Positions 11,462 to 23,420 are shown, counted from the first letter of the stretch. The stretch: DNA of 64,000 nt from Craterostigma plantagineum (GCA_027422505.1 JAPQWV010000051.1:5051501-5115500), one strand, 5' to 3'. Notes: generated by a model not told the origin, from the letters alone. Numbers and translations: made by a program.

Positions 11462-13826
11462 ATGAACCGCTTACACAGACGTTTCACTGTAAGTCAATTT
11501 TATGTTCGAGTACCGTGCAGATTAACAATCTTCTATTTAGTATTTCGTGTAGTAATTCGAAAATGATTCTCAGTTGGTAGGTATTAGGAGTTTTTCTAGC
11601 AAAGTGCCCAATTCGCAGAATCTGAAGATTGAAGGGATCAAGGATATAATAGCTATTGCTTCTGGCAAGGGTGGAGTTGGCAAGTCCACTACAGCTGGTA
11701 TTTATTATTCAATGCTTGTTTCACTGATTGGGAATAACAATCGTATCTTTTGAATTGTTTTTGTTTCCCATATCTTAAGAGCAATGACAGATTTGGGGGT
11801 TTTGTTTGAGACGTGATTTTTTTTTTTTCGTGTCTTTGCGTTGTGTTGTAGTTAATTTGGCTGTTTGGCTTGCTAACAAGTGTAAGCTTAGAGTTGGGCT
11901 CTTAGATGCTGATGTTTACGGGCCATCGGTTCCCATGATGATGAAACTTCATGGAAAGCCTCGAGTAAATGAAGGTTAGATATAACAATTCTTACATTGG
12001 AAATACATATACCCCTTTTTCCCCAAAAAGATTGATGTTTCTTTCATGATGATATTAGCAGATAAGAAAATGATACCGATTGAGAACTATGGCGTGAAAT
12101 GCATGTCGATGGGTTCTCTCGTGGCCGAGGGCGAGGCAATTGTCTGGAGAGGTCCAATGGTAAAGTAGTGCGATTCATACACATATTTATGATGATGCTT
12201 ATTTGTTCCATGGTTGTCAATGGAATTTTTTTATTGCGATTAAATTTCAGGTGATGAAAGCACTCGAACAAATGACAAGGGCAGTTGCTTGGGGAGATTT
12301 GGATATTCTTATGGTGGACATGCCGCCTGGCACTGGCGATGCTCAGATATCCATCTCCCAGAGATTGCAGCTATCAGGTACTTGGGGATTTCTCTTAGTG
12401 GGTGATTGTGGAATATGTGATGATGATCCAACGGTTATTTTTACTCGGGGAGTTCTTGGCATAGCTTGTATTTTTTTTTTTGTTGGTCGCTTTTGTCTTC
12501 CTACTCAATTGGTTATGACCCAACTCCAGTTAAAATTTGACATGTCATTCTTAGACCATCTCCAGTCTGCAAAAAACTCCAAAAAGTAGCCATTCTCTCC
12601 AATAGTACTTGAAACCCAAATTCAAAATGAGTGTTTTAATTTCTCTCTCCTGTTTTAGACGCACACATACGTTTGAAGTTGAACGCGAAAGATGGGTTAC
12701 AAGTTTAAAAATTGCAAGACAAGTGCTTTTATTTATTTTAATTATAAAAACGCCCGTATAATTTTTTTAATCTTATTATCTAAGTTTATTTGTGTGAAAT
12801 ATAAGTTAAAAATTGTTTCAATAAAATTTTAAAATTAAATTTTACCATTAATTTAAGTAAATATATGTTTTAGTCGAGTTTAACATAATTTTGTTGTTTA
12901 ATTTGTAAAAATGTAAAGTATGTGTGTCATATTAAAAGTTAGTGTGAAAGAGAATATTACATAATAGTCTTTTGAGTTTGAAAATGAGTTTAATGGTTGG
13001 AGAATGATCACTGCATTTTAAGTTTGCGAATGAGTTTGAGTTTGAGAATGAGTTTTTCGGTGGGGATGGTCTTCCTACCCATGTTTGTGTACCCAACGGG
13101 TTGTTCACTTCTCTCTACATGCTTGCCATACGTAAAAAATTTCACTGGAGTTGGGTTATAACCACTTGGGTTATGTAAGACAAACCAGATTTTTTATAAA
13201 AGCTAAACAAAATTCGATTATTTTTTAATCGATCAAATCTGTTGTAGGGGCGGTAATTGTTTCAACTCCTCAAGACGTGGCTTTGATGGATGCTCGAAGA
13301 GGGGTTAAAATGTTCTCTCAAGTCAATATCCCGGTATTCTTCTCGCTAGTACTTCCCCGCCAATCCCACGTAAAAACTCGGTATTTTATTTTCTTGATTA
13401 CTATCGCTTTTTTTCTTGGCACGTAATAACAGATTCTAGGAATCGTGGAGAACATGAGCTTCTTCAAATGCCCGAATTGCAGTGAGCCATACTACATTTT
13501 CGGTAAAGGTGGAGCTCGAAGGACATCCGACGAAATGTGCATGAAGTTTCTCGGCGAGGTAATGTATATATGTTCTTCGTCTATAATCAAAGAAACACAA
13601 ATAAATATTACAATGGTTTTAGGATCATTCCTTCAAAATCAACACATATTTATCTTAGGTACCACTTGAGTTAGGGATACGAAGTGGTTCTGATGAAGGC
13701 ATCCCCATTGTAATATCGAATCCCGACTCTGACGTATCTCTTGCGTATGGTGATATAGCTCAAAATATCGCCACTTGTCTGAAAGACCTTAACAAAGGAC
13801 TCCATAGACCAGAAATTAATCTCTGA
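11462..13826 (+). CDS. INDH: INDH/NUBPL-type mitochondrial Fe-S P-loop NTPase (8 exons)
   Basis: Exons 11462-11488, 11574-11697, 11852-11974, 12062-12159, 12251-12377, 13248-13333, 13433-13558 and 13659-13826 join in phase to 292 aa. The first exon is only 27 bases. Residues 1-19 form a short mitochondrial presequence with the RSFS cleavage-type motif at 14-17. The Mrp/NBP35 NTPase follows: Walker [10 protein letters not shown] (40-48), [31 protein letters not shown] and the Fe-S ligand pair CPNC (208-211). INDH/NUBPL delivers Fe-S clusters for complex I assembly and in Arabidopsis also affects mitochondrial translation. Every intron has GT-AG ends and the frame is intact. Intron 5 (870 bp) carries a TIR element. 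Confidence 0.93.
12502..13172. mobile_element. TIR MITE in INDH intron 5, possibly two nested elements
   Basis: Outer inverted repeats: TGGTTATGACCCAACTCCAG at about 12509 matches, inverted, ACTGGAGTTGGGTTATAACC at about 13142-13161. An inner pair, AGACCATCTCCAGTC near 12554 and GTGGGGATGGTCTT near 13057-13070, suggests a second MITE inside it. Target duplications are unclear. There is no coding capacity. Confidence 0.5.
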
Positions 13827-13977
13827 TGAATACATTTATTGTCTACACTGCTGGTTTTTGCATCTTTGTTTATTCTGTAGGCAAGTGCTTAGTGTATGAT
13901 ATGTTTATTTGATTTTATTTTCAGACTACGGTTTCAATAATAAAATATAATTTTGCAAGGGGCTAAACAGCCCATAA

Positions 13978-14743
13978 GATGGTACAAGTTGGAACTTGAA
14001 CGCAATCAGAACTATTTTTCCTTTGGAGATGGCTGAGATTATTGAAGCAATTCCAATCAAGGAGCACGGACCAAAAGACTTGCTTATTTGGGGCTTAGAA
14101 AAGAGTGGGCAATATGGTGTTAAAACTGCCTATAAGGCAAACATGTGGAACCATCGACTAAGAGAAGGAATTGTTGAGAGCAGCGATAGAGGGCAAGCTT
14201 TGAGTCGAATGTGGTTGCTGACATGGAACCTGAAGATTAATTATAAGCTTAAAAACTTCCTTTGAAAGGCCATCCATAATAGAGAACTTGAAAAGAAAAG
14301 GCATTGAAGTTGATCGTATATGCAGCTGGTGTGGGGAAGACGTCAAATTTATTCTTCAGGTGTGAAAGGGACACAAAAAGTTTAGAAACTCTCTCCGGTG
14401 CAGTGGGATGGAATTCAGTCTAGTGATCGTAAATTGGTGGCTCGAGCTTTGTACAATCCCAGACCCAAAGAGTATTATTGACCGAATGCAACTATCTGTC
14501 TACATTCTCTGGATGCTTTTTTTTTTTGGGTAAGAAAACTGATCATTACCACTGAACAAAATGTTTACACCATGTTACCATAATGAACCATTAATCAGCA
14601 ATCATCACACAAATGCACAAGCTTATTCTCTGGATGCTTTGGAAGACCAGAAATCTATGGATTTTCAAAGGTGAGAGATGGTCTGAACTAGATATTGCTA
14701 AGCAGGCAGTAGTTGAATGGGCTGAAGTTTCAAATGTTGTTTA
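13978..14743 (+). pseudogene. LINE ORF2 C-terminal remnant (zf-RVT region)
   Basis: The frame at 13996-14265 has the LINE pattern SGQYGVKTAYK ... ALSRMWLL ... LKINYKLKNFL, and beyond the frame break it shows GIEVDRICSWCGE. That is the zinc-binding domain found after the reverse transcriptase in plant L1-type elements. Further fragments run to a stop at about 14743 (the last part reads AKQAVVEWAEVSNVV). Stops, shifts and a 105-bp insertion show it is dead. The 3' tail and target duplication of the LINE were not found. Confidence 0.75.
14504..14640 (-). mobile_element. Small retroposon with 16-bp target duplication
   Basis: ATTCTCTGGATGCTTT occurs at 14504-14519 and again at 14625-14640. Between them lie 105 bases that start with a T-run, meaning an A-tail on the minus strand. 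A tail plus a long target duplication indicates LINE-driven retroposition. The body could be a short SINE or the 3' stub of a LINE; no RNA polymerase III boxes are evident. Confidence 0.7.
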
Positions 14744-15212
14744 ACCTGATTTGGGGGGACATTTTTGTCTGGTCTGATTTGGGGGGACATTTTTGTCTGC
14801 TTCAAAAGGTGTAGGATTGTTTCTTTTTTATCAGTGCATCTTTTGTTTCTTTCTCTGTAGCTTGCTGATGGATCCATCATTTTGTCCTCTTATATTGTTG
14901 TTCTGTGTTAAAATTTTGCTTACAGAAGAAAACATAACTAAATACCAGCAACAGCATTGTTTGTATAAATTCAAGATTCAACAAATAAATCCAATCAATC
15001 ACCAATATTACTGTATGATACAAGAATATTATAAAAAAAAAATACTACATAATTATGCATACAAGTCCAGGCAGAAAAAGGAATGAGGCTGACACACACA
15101 GACAAAAAACACAAACTCCTCGTCAAAAGGTTGATTCAATATAGAGTATGATAAAATCACACACAGTTGGAAAAAAACCAACAACAAAAGAAGAACCAAG
15201 AGCAGCAGCGCT
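14744..15212. other. Intergenic with a short tandem duplication
   Basis: A 26-base phrase starting CTGATTTGGGGGGACA is repeated at 14746 and 14774 (period 28). The rest is AT-rich and probably includes the 3' UTR of the minus-strand JASON-like gene. No other feature seen. Confidence 0.5.
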
Positions 15213-16958
15213 TCAGACACGTTGATTCAGAGCTCTGTTCAATCTCGTCTCAAAAGGCGTCGAATGCCAATTCACCGTCTTATCCTGAAAAAACATCATG
15301 GTCGAATTAAGACATTTTCGGTAAATATAATCATAGACGGAAGAACGAATAAATAGAGCGATCGTTCACCTCTCTGTATTTGCTGGTAGTGTTAGGAATG
15401 CCCTTGTAAGAAGCAGTCGAATTATCAGAAACCATCTTCTTCTTCTCTGAACTTGAATGATTCCAATAGGTACCCACCATTCCTATGATGGGCATTTCAT
15501 CAGGGCTTGGACTAGGAGACTTCCTCGGAGAGTTCGAAGCTGAGATTTGCCTCAGTTCTTCGACGGTCAATGCACCCAAGATAGGTCGATCTTCGAAGCT
15601 CATTGGCGAGTTACTGTTATTATTACAGCCTCCCAATATCGTCTGTTTGGATGTAACGGTCTCATATCCACCACTTTTCGAAGAGGTGGTATTAGGCGAA
15701 ACCAACCAAGTCGAAAGGCTTGCATCCACTGATATTTCTTGATCTGAACCCTTTATAGAAGTTGGTTCCAAAGCAATGTTTGAAGTGAAGTTCTCCTTCT
15801 GTGGATGAAGTGAGTGTTTTCCTCTTGTCTTCGCAGCCTTCCACTGAGTAAGGTTTTCGACTGGGTTCAAAACAGAGCTAATGGAATCACTTCTTTCTCT
15901 TGGATTGTTCTTCGATCCATATTCTGTCTTTGATTCCATTGATTCATTTGAGAGAAGATCAGATAAACTGTCTTCTTCATCATCAAACTCATCATCATCG
16001 TCAAATTCATCATCATCAACATCGTCCAAGTCACTATCACCATACTCTTCGCCTTCGTCATCATCGCTGCACCTTGCGTTATGGTACCTATGATTTGGAG
16101 GATACGAAGCAACGCTAGATGCAACTGAAGAGTTACTATCCTCAGACAGAGAATGCGATTGAGTAGGGGACTTTGATATTTTCTGCTCGATATTTAAGGT
16201 AGTGTCTGGCAAAGAATCTGCACTTTCATGGAGTAGTGGCACGTGCTCGTACGTCGTTACGTTTGAATTAAATGTGACCCTTTTTCTAGGGGCTTGGGCT
16301 CAGCCCCCTGAATTTCCTCTTCGGGTTTGCTTCTGCGTTAAAAAATTCACATACCACTTTAGTGGAGCAAGAGAACATAAATGCTTTGTTGCATTTATAA
16401 GAACATGAACCTAAATCCAATTCATAAGTAAGCTTCAATATACAGATCAATTGCTGAATCATTCTACAGAGTAAATGATTACAGAAAAGCATGAGAAGAG
16501 CAAAAGATTAAGACTCACCGAAACTCGGAAACCATAACAATTTTCGGCTCTTCTTTGATGGATTGATCTCCATTACTGAGTCCCACCTCTTGCTGAACTT
16601 TCTGAACTCTGTTTCTCTGTTTCAAAATTGAAGTCCTCTGATTAATCTCAAGATAACAAATTACAAAACTATATCACAAATTGGCCCTTCAATTTTTTTC
16701 CAGAACGAAGCTTCAAACGATCGTCGCTTCTCCCAACATACCGAAAACAAAATAATGGAAATAAAAATTGAAATCAAGCATAACAATTTGTGCGATTCGA
16801 GAGAATCGAACTGGGCAAAACGCAAATTAAAAAAAAAAAAAACAACAATGGAAGGAAAGGATGCTTACTTGACGCTGTGGGCTTCCCCTATTAACCCTAC
16901 GTTTCCGAGGTGATTTTGATTCCTTTGCACCCCCAAAGCATCCGAGGAAGCAACCCAT
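15213..16958 (-). CDS. JASON-like protein (4 exons)
   Basis: Minus-strand exons 16958-16869, 16616-16519, 16285-15370 and 15284-15213 join in phase to 391 aa. The start is the ATG giving MGCFLGCFGG, the typical family N-terminus; Gly2 and nearby Cys are possible myristoylation and palmitoylation sites. Then come KRVTFNSNVTTYE (about 65-77), a strongly acidic Asp/Glu run (about 137-168), SVLNPVENLTQWK (about 200-212), PIIGMVGTYW (328-337), and the C-terminal GIPNTTSKY plus VNWHSTPFETRL. Arabidopsis JASON controls spindle position in male meiosis II; most family members are uncharacterised, so the role here is unknown. The exon 3 acceptor was chosen because a more upstream AG would put a TGA in frame. 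Confidence 0.85.
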
Positions 16959-17287
16959 TGTCAATCGGAAAGAAAAATTCTCAAGAATTTCTTTCGCTTG
17001 GTGAATTCAGAAGAGTTGTAGGAAGAAGACGATGGTCAGTGAAGGGACTGATATCGAAGGGTCTCCATTGTTCTCAGCGGAGAAGAAAAAGGGAAAAAAA
17101 GGAGCGCGTTGGAAAAGTGAGTCTGTAACGGTCGATTTTGATAAAAAGGCTTTTCCTATCAAGGAAGTGACCGTTACGCTTATTTCCTCTCTATTATTAT
17201 TTTATTTTGTTGCCTTTTATTTCTTTTGTTTTCACTTTTCCTATTCCTAATAATTCGTTTCCTTTGTTATCTCTTCTCTTCCTAATA
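16959..17287. other. Upstream region of the JASON-like gene
   Basis: 5' flank of the minus-strand gene, purine-rich at about 17080-17110 and pyrimidine-rich at about 17185-17280. An open frame on the plus strand here has no recognisable family and is not called. Confidence 0.35.
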
Positions 17288-17500
17288 CTAGTTTTTTACC
17301 TGTGCAATGCACGGTATTAAGCATATATAATTATTATGACATAAGATATTATTTTTTTTAATTGAGTTGGTAGTTATACAGTATAAACATGGGATAGTGG
17401 GTAGTTTGAATCTTTTATATTTTTTTAAAATTTAGAAATAATTATTACGCAGACAGGTGGCAGCATTAGAGGCTACCTACATTTCTATTCTAATATAAGA
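17288..17500 (-). mobile_element. Very short non-autonomous Helitron (213 bp)
   Basis: On the minus strand it starts TCTTATATTAGAATAG at 17500, preceded by A, and ends with the hairpin CCGTGC-ATT-GCACAGG (17314-17299), an AAAAAA-like spacer and CTAG at 17291-17288 followed by T. The 5' TC, 3' hairpin, CTAG and A/T insertion site all fit a Helitron. It carries no gene. Confidence 0.6.
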
Positions 17501-18508
17501 TTATTAACTTTGTTAATAGAGGCATAATATTAATCATTTTTATGTAAATGCTCAAATGTGATGTATTTCAAGTTTTATGTTCTTAATTTTACAAAATTGT
17601 TGAATGAAGATAAATTATAATGTCATGATTATAATTTGCAATATTTTACTTATGGGAAAAGACATTAGTAGGCTTGACAATGGGACAGGGGCCGAGAAGG
17701 CTAATCTTCATCCATGTCTTGATACTTATCAAAGAACTTCAGCTCTAATCCCAACATCTTTTTAAGTGTTATAATATCTTTTTAGGATCCACTAAACGAA
17801 TAAAACGAATTCGATAAAATTATCATAATAGGTAAATAGAAAATTCAGTATGATATTGAGATTAAGGGTCGATAATAACTTCAGTACCAAGTGCAGTTGA
17901 TATCATGAAATATTTAGTAATTCAATAATATTCGGATCCCCACGAACGATGGGGCGGAAAGCATAATCCCAGCCCAGGAAACCTTTTAACTTGTTTTGTG
18001 TAAACAAAGTATAACTTATGCGAAGTTTTTATGTTCTATGTACTCAATTGTTGAATAAAATTAAAGTTCAACAATGTCATTTACTAGTTAATTAATTAAC
18101 CATGACTAGGCCAAATGACCGATGGCTGCAAATCATAATCGTTTCATAACTAACAGTTTGATTTGGTGGTGTCTTCAAACTTAACTTTGTCGGAAGTATG
18201 ATTGTTACGTTGTTCTGTGAAGATAACTCCGACGGAAGAATAAAAAGACAAACTAATGAATAGACATAGTTTCTTAACATAATTTTTTTAGTAAGATCTG
18301 TTTTACTTTATTCAATGAGAGGTGAGTATAAACTGGCCTGTCAATTTAAAAAACAATTAATAAGTAAATATAAAAAATTATCCAATATCTTTTAATTACT
18401 ATTTTTAGTTAATCACTTTCTTATACTTTTAATTGTATAATGTATATATACATAATTAAATTTGAATTAACAGTAAAATAAATTAATAGTATAAATTTAT
18501 ATATAATA
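17501..18508. other. Intergenic, AT-rich
   Basis: No gene or clear repeat is seen. The stretch ends at a Helitron-type 3' end pointing right, so part of it is probably that element's interior. Confidence 0.35.
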
Positions 18509-18539
18509 GCACTCGTATATGAGTGTGCAAGAGTACTAG
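18509..18539 (+). mobile_element. Helitron-type 3' terminus (plus strand)
   Basis: Hairpin GCACTC-GTATAT-GAGTGTGC at 18509-18528, spacer AAGAGTA, then CTAG at 18536-18539 followed by T. It is very similar to the terminus at 10230-10260, so both belong to one family. The 5' end was not placed. Confidence 0.55.
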
Positions 18540-18670
18540 TATAGCGAGCGTTAAGTTCCATATTGGTAACTATGGGATTGAAAACTATTTTTCACCAGTC
18601 AAGAGTCGCGTTTTTTTCCAATGACAATCTAAGCGATCCTCTCAAAAAAATATTGCGACTTTTCTTTCAG

Positions 18671-18998
18671 ACCCCGTCAGAAGTTTTATTTAGGATTCAG
18701 ACCCTGTCAAGACCCAATTTCTGCAGTACTATTTTATTGCTCTGAAAAAATAATATGTGTAACACAAACGATCATCCGGTACCAGTTAATGATCATTCAA
18801 TACCGGTTCATTTCTGCAGTATCACTTCATTGTTCTGAAATACAAAATGTTGAAAGTTTGTAACACAAAACGATCATCCTATACCAGTTCATATAACTTT
18901 TTATGCCACTTTTTAAAATTAGGTCCTTATCTCTAAATTTTACAGATGAATCCTTTATACAATAATTTTTTCTGACAGGACCTAAATCTTAAATTAGA
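18671..18998. mobile_element. Candidate short TIR element upstream of MORF2
   Basis: GACCCCGTCAGAAG... at 18671 matches, inverted, ...TTAGACGGGGTC near 18998, over about 27 imperfect bases. The interior holds a diverged duplication of about 94-bp period (TTCTGCAGTA at about 18718 and 18812). No target duplication was recognised. Confidence 0.35.
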
Positions 18999-19146
18999 CG
19001 GGGTCACGGGGCTGAATTCAAATATACCCAAAAAAAAAACAAATACAGCTTATTATATCACAACCTTTCCTTATCTTTAAACCGAAACCCTTCTCACTAC
19101 ACACACCGAGCCTCAAATCAAAAACCCTTTCTCAACCTCAGGAAAA

Positions 19147-20777
19147 ATGGCTGCCACGCTCCTCCGATCAATCCTGGCCGTCCGATCGTACACGTCGTCG
19201 ATCGTCATCCTCCCCAGGCGCTTCCTCTCATCCACCATCTCCAAACCCATACCCTTACCCGGGTTCACGCGGACCACCCGCTTCGCCGTGCCTGCAATCT
19301 CTCACTCTCTCGCACCTTCGAATCCCTCGCGGGTGGGGGCAATTAGATGCCGGGTCAACCGATCCGGTTCGGCTTACTCGCCTCTGAATTCCGGGTCGAA
19401 CTTCAGCGACCGGCCGCCGACGGAGATGGCCCCTTTGTTTCCGGGGTGCGATTACGAGCATTGGCTGATTGTGATGGATAAGCCTGGCGGCGAGGGAGCG
19501 ACCAAGCAGCAGATGATCGATTGCTATATACAAACCCTAGCCAAAGTCGTTGGAAGGTCGATTTTTTATTTTCCCCAGTTGCCTCTCTTATCCACTTTTT
19601 AATTCGTTTTGGGTCACCTATTCACTTTAACCTTAGCGAGTGTGATAAAAACATGGCTTAGTAAAGAGTTTAAAATCGGTGCTTCGAATTTCTGTTTTGT
19701 TTCAGCTTCTTTACCCCTTTTTGGTTTTCAGAGTCCTTGGTGGACGTAGGGTGGATTCTGTTCTTCAAGCTTGTGTAATTCCTCAGCTGTTGTATCGACT
19801 ATTGAGGGTTTTGTCAGTAACTTAAATTTGAGCTGCCATAGATGATAATCATTTTGTGAATTTCTTGTTTATCACTGTTTGGTCTGCCCATGATATGAAG
19901 ATTGGAGAACTTGTATGGAACTTAAGTGTCATGCAAATTGCAAAGCAGAGCTGTACGTGATTGCTAAACCTAATGTTTTATGTACTAAGTAGTATTCTTG
20001 GTAGTGCTCTTTGATGTAGCTGAAAACTAGAAAGCGTGCCATTACCTTATGTGTACGTATGTCAAGGAATACCTTTTACATTTGAGGTTATTTTTATTCT
20101 GTACGGTCCCTCTCTGCCTTGGTATTCTTGAGATGTTTTAGTTTGGTGTACCGCAGTAACATCTTTGGTTGACCTTGGTTTCTCTTCTCCTCCATACGTG
20201 TAGTGAGGAGGAGGCAAAGAAGAAGATATACAACGTCTCATGCGAAAGGTACTTTGGATTTGGGTGTGAAATTGATGAGGAGACTTCTAACAAGCTCGAA
20301 GGTGTGTTCTTGAATATTTCTCTCCATTTTATGAGCCTTTATCTTTCAACTTTCGTGTTCTTGGTAAGCATTTCGAATTTTCTCACGTTTGTTTGCAGAT
20401 CTGCCCGGAGTTCTGTTTGTTCTTCCAGATTCGTACGTCGACCCTGAAAACAAGGATTACGGAGGTCTTACATCTTAATCTCTAAACTAACTCAATATGC
20501 TTCATATGTATCAATGCGAATAGCACAGTTAATTTCTTGTAAATTGTACTTATGTATCAGAAATCAGAACATTCCCACAACAACCGTAGTTGAATAATTT
20601 GCAAATCTTTTCACGATTTTTTTGGCAGCTGAGCTATTCGTCAACGGAGAGATAGTCCAAAGATCCCCCGAGAGGCAGAGAAGGGTCGAACCAGTTCCTC
20701 AGAGAGCTCAAGACAGGCCAAGGTACAACGATAGGACTCGTTACGTCAGGCGCCGTGACAACAACAACATGCGCTGA
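19147..20777 (+). CDS. MORF2: MORF2-type organellar RNA editing factor (4 exons)
   Basis: Exons 19147-19556, 20204-20301, 20399-20464 and 20629-20777 join in phase to 240 aa. An N-terminal transit peptide rich in Ser, Arg and Pro (about 1-70) is followed by [14 protein letters not shown] and the conserved MORF box from [15 protein letters not shown] (101) through [16 protein letters not shown] and [20 protein letters not shown]. The Arg-rich tail ends [15 protein letters not shown] proteins bind PPR editing factors and help C-to-U editing; the wording around the box matches the plastid member MORF2 best. The first donor (AAG/GTCGAT) is non-optimal but is forced by the frame. Leader sequences differ greatly between species. 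Confidence 0.92.
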
Positions 20778-21009
20778 AATGCGTCTTTCGGCGGTTAAGG
20801 TTTTCTTTTTTAACTATTGTTGGTGGCTTTTGTAGATTTGGTGTGTTTGACAGAAAAAATGTTTTATCATGCAAGGACTTGTTCCTTGGAAGTTTGTTAT
20901 GGACCGAGACAATGTTGTCTTTCTAAGTGGAGTCTAGTAAACATGCTCATTAGTTACTTTTAATTTTTGTTTAGGGGCTTATAAATAAATTAGCGATAAG
21001 AGGGGTGTC
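20778..21009. other. 3' flank of MORF2
   Basis: 3' UTR and short intergenic sequence. No independent feature is seen. Confidence 0.4.
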
Positions 21010-21705
21010 AATGGGTGAATTATGAGGATGGTATTGGAGATGTCATATATGGAATTCTCGTTACAAATACCATTTCCAAAGGAATAAACTGTGTGTGCAA
21101 CGATTTTAAAAAAATGCCCACATTTAAAAATCGCCCGCACCGAACTTGTACCACAATTAATTGTCTTAATTGGTGTGTAATTTGTTTAAACGAAACTGTA
21201 CCGTAATTATGGTTTGGTGTGGATTTGTGCTACAAATTTCACCGAACCAAACCATAATACTTTCACAATAATAGTTTTAATTATATATTTATTATATATA
21301 GAATCTATTTTTTGATTAATAAATACTTTCTTACAAGAGTAAAAGCCCACATATTGTTGCTAAAATAGACACAAACACTTGACAAAAATTAACTCACTAT
21401 TTATCTTTCAAATTTCAAATTGGCCCCTATGTTATGATTTGATTATCACGCATTATTTTTATTTTGGTTCTGATATAGTAGTATGCCATTGTTGATTCCT
21501 TCCTTTGGTCGTTAAGCAATGATTTGCTAATATATAAATATTTTACTTCAATCACCTAAAAATAGCAAACTGCACCGCAACTATCAAAAACCGCACGTGT
21601 GGTTTGATTTTACAAAAACGCAATTTAAGAATTTTTCAAAAAACATATAGTGGTTTGGTGGGGAATTGGTGGATCGTCCTAAATCGCACCACGCACCCCT
21701 AGTTT
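21010..21705. mobile_element. Candidate old hAT-type MITE
   Basis: Starts near AGGGGTGTCAATGGG (21010) and ends near CCACGCACCCCTAG (about 21703). The ends contain repeated GGTTTGGTG / ACCGCAC type motifs and the centre is AT-rich. The 8-bp target duplication is not recognisable, so the call rests on end motifs only. Confidence 0.45.
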
Positions 21706-21954
21706 TCACATAGATCCTAGAATTAGAAGTTTTATAGCAAAAATATGTATTATCGCCAAGCTGACTACAAATATGTTAACGTTTATGATAAAATGTGAGA
21801 GGTATTGACAAACTACGATAAAGACTTTAATAAAACGGTAAACTAATAATATTCTTGTGTCATTGGAACAAAGTTATGTAATAGATAAGACATGTGCACA
21901 TTGAGATATAGAATGAGACATGGAGATTGGAATAGGGGTATGCATACTTGTAAT

Positions 21955-22432
21955 TAAGGATGGCATCGTGGCTGGTCTAAAGCGGGTTATGTTGGACCCA
22001 AAACATGCCCTGCCTAAAGCTTGGACCCCCCGCTCTGCCCCGAACCCGCATGAATCAGGTTTGACCCGCCAGGCCTGATTAATATTTAATTTTCTTTTTT
22101 TTTTTTAAACAGAAATATTTTGAATTCTAATTTTTTAAATGTAAAAATCAACACATATTTGCAATTATTGGAAATCAATCCCATGATCTCTGCCTTGTTA
22201 GACCAACTACTCATCCATTGGATCACATAATTCTTGGTAATAATTATAACATTTATATATAATTTTAATAAAAAATAAATATATAAATATATACCGGGGC
22301 GGGTTCGGGTCGGGATTGACCGGACCCAAGATCTGTCCTAGACCGGCCGGGTTGAGTCATTTGGGACCCATATCCCGCCCCCTTACCCCATAATTGAAAA
22401 AAATATCCGCCCCATTTCCATCCCTCCGTTTC
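21955..22432. mobile_element. Candidate old hAT-type MITE (GGGTCGGG class)
   Basis: Left end near AAGGATGGCATC (about 21956), right end near TTTCCATCCCT (about 22427), with GC-rich inverted motifs such as GGGCGGGTTCGGGTCGGG (22277 onward) against ACCCGCC/GACCCGCC on the left. The core is AT-rich. The target duplication is eroded. Confidence 0.45.
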
Positions 22433-22736
22433 ATCCATCCAAGGTTTTTCTTTTCTCTATCTTGAATAGTGCCTTAAATATTATTTATATTAATAGTAAA
22501 ATCAGGAAACACATCACTGCTCAAACGATGTTGGGGGTTAGAGACGGGGCTGGGTGGGAATACCATCCTCGTCCCCTTTCCCATGCCTTCACCCGTCCTG
22601 TTTGGATCTATTCTATCTTACACAGCTTGGTACTATTCAACTGGCTTAGATTTTTGACATCAGAATTTCCGATGATGTGCCGAAAATTTAACGGATGAGC
22701 AATGTTAATTTTACTAAGAAAATGGGTTAGTGCTAA

Positions 22737-23382
22737 GAGCACGTCCAACCCACGGCATAAAAATACAGTTACACAATAACTCCAACCCATAGACTCTATT
22801 TTCTACATTAATTTTTACTCCAACCCATTAACTCTATTTTTGTACTCTAAAATCAAATTTCTATTTATTACTATCATAATTGGCTTATTAAACTTTATAT
22901 TATAATTATTAAAAAGTCAATATATTATAATTATTAAAATTTAAAAATTAAATAAATTATAAAATTAGCATATTATTTAATTATAATTTTATTCAATTTA
23001 AGGACATCTACACATAAATAACTAATTGAATAAATTTTTTACACATAGGTACCTATGTCAGAAAATTTTACAGATAGGTACCCGATATAATTTTTACCAG
23101 TTTCTTCAGTCATGCCGTACCTTCCTGTGTGTAAATGGAGTACCATAACATGTTGATATAGGGTACCTAATATGTTCGTACGGCGTACCTATGTTTTAAA
23201 TAGGGCGTACCTAAATGTGCTAATACGGCGTCTCATTTCTATTATATAGGATCCAAATGTGTTGATATAGCGTACCCGAATGTGTTGTATGGCGTACCTG
23301 CGGCGGATCGGATACCTATCTGTAAAAAATTTATTCTGTTAGGTACCTACATATAAAATAATCTTGATAGGGTACTAAATTA

Positions 23383-23420
<38 letters not shown>

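Noticed and set aside
15881..16118. Overlapping plus-strand frames rich in Ser or His
   Set aside because: They are the antisense of the acidic Asp/Glu run of the JASON-like protein.
19255..19533. 92-codon minus-strand frame
   Set aside because: It is antisense to MORF2 exon 1, a GC-rich transit-peptide region that opens spurious frames.
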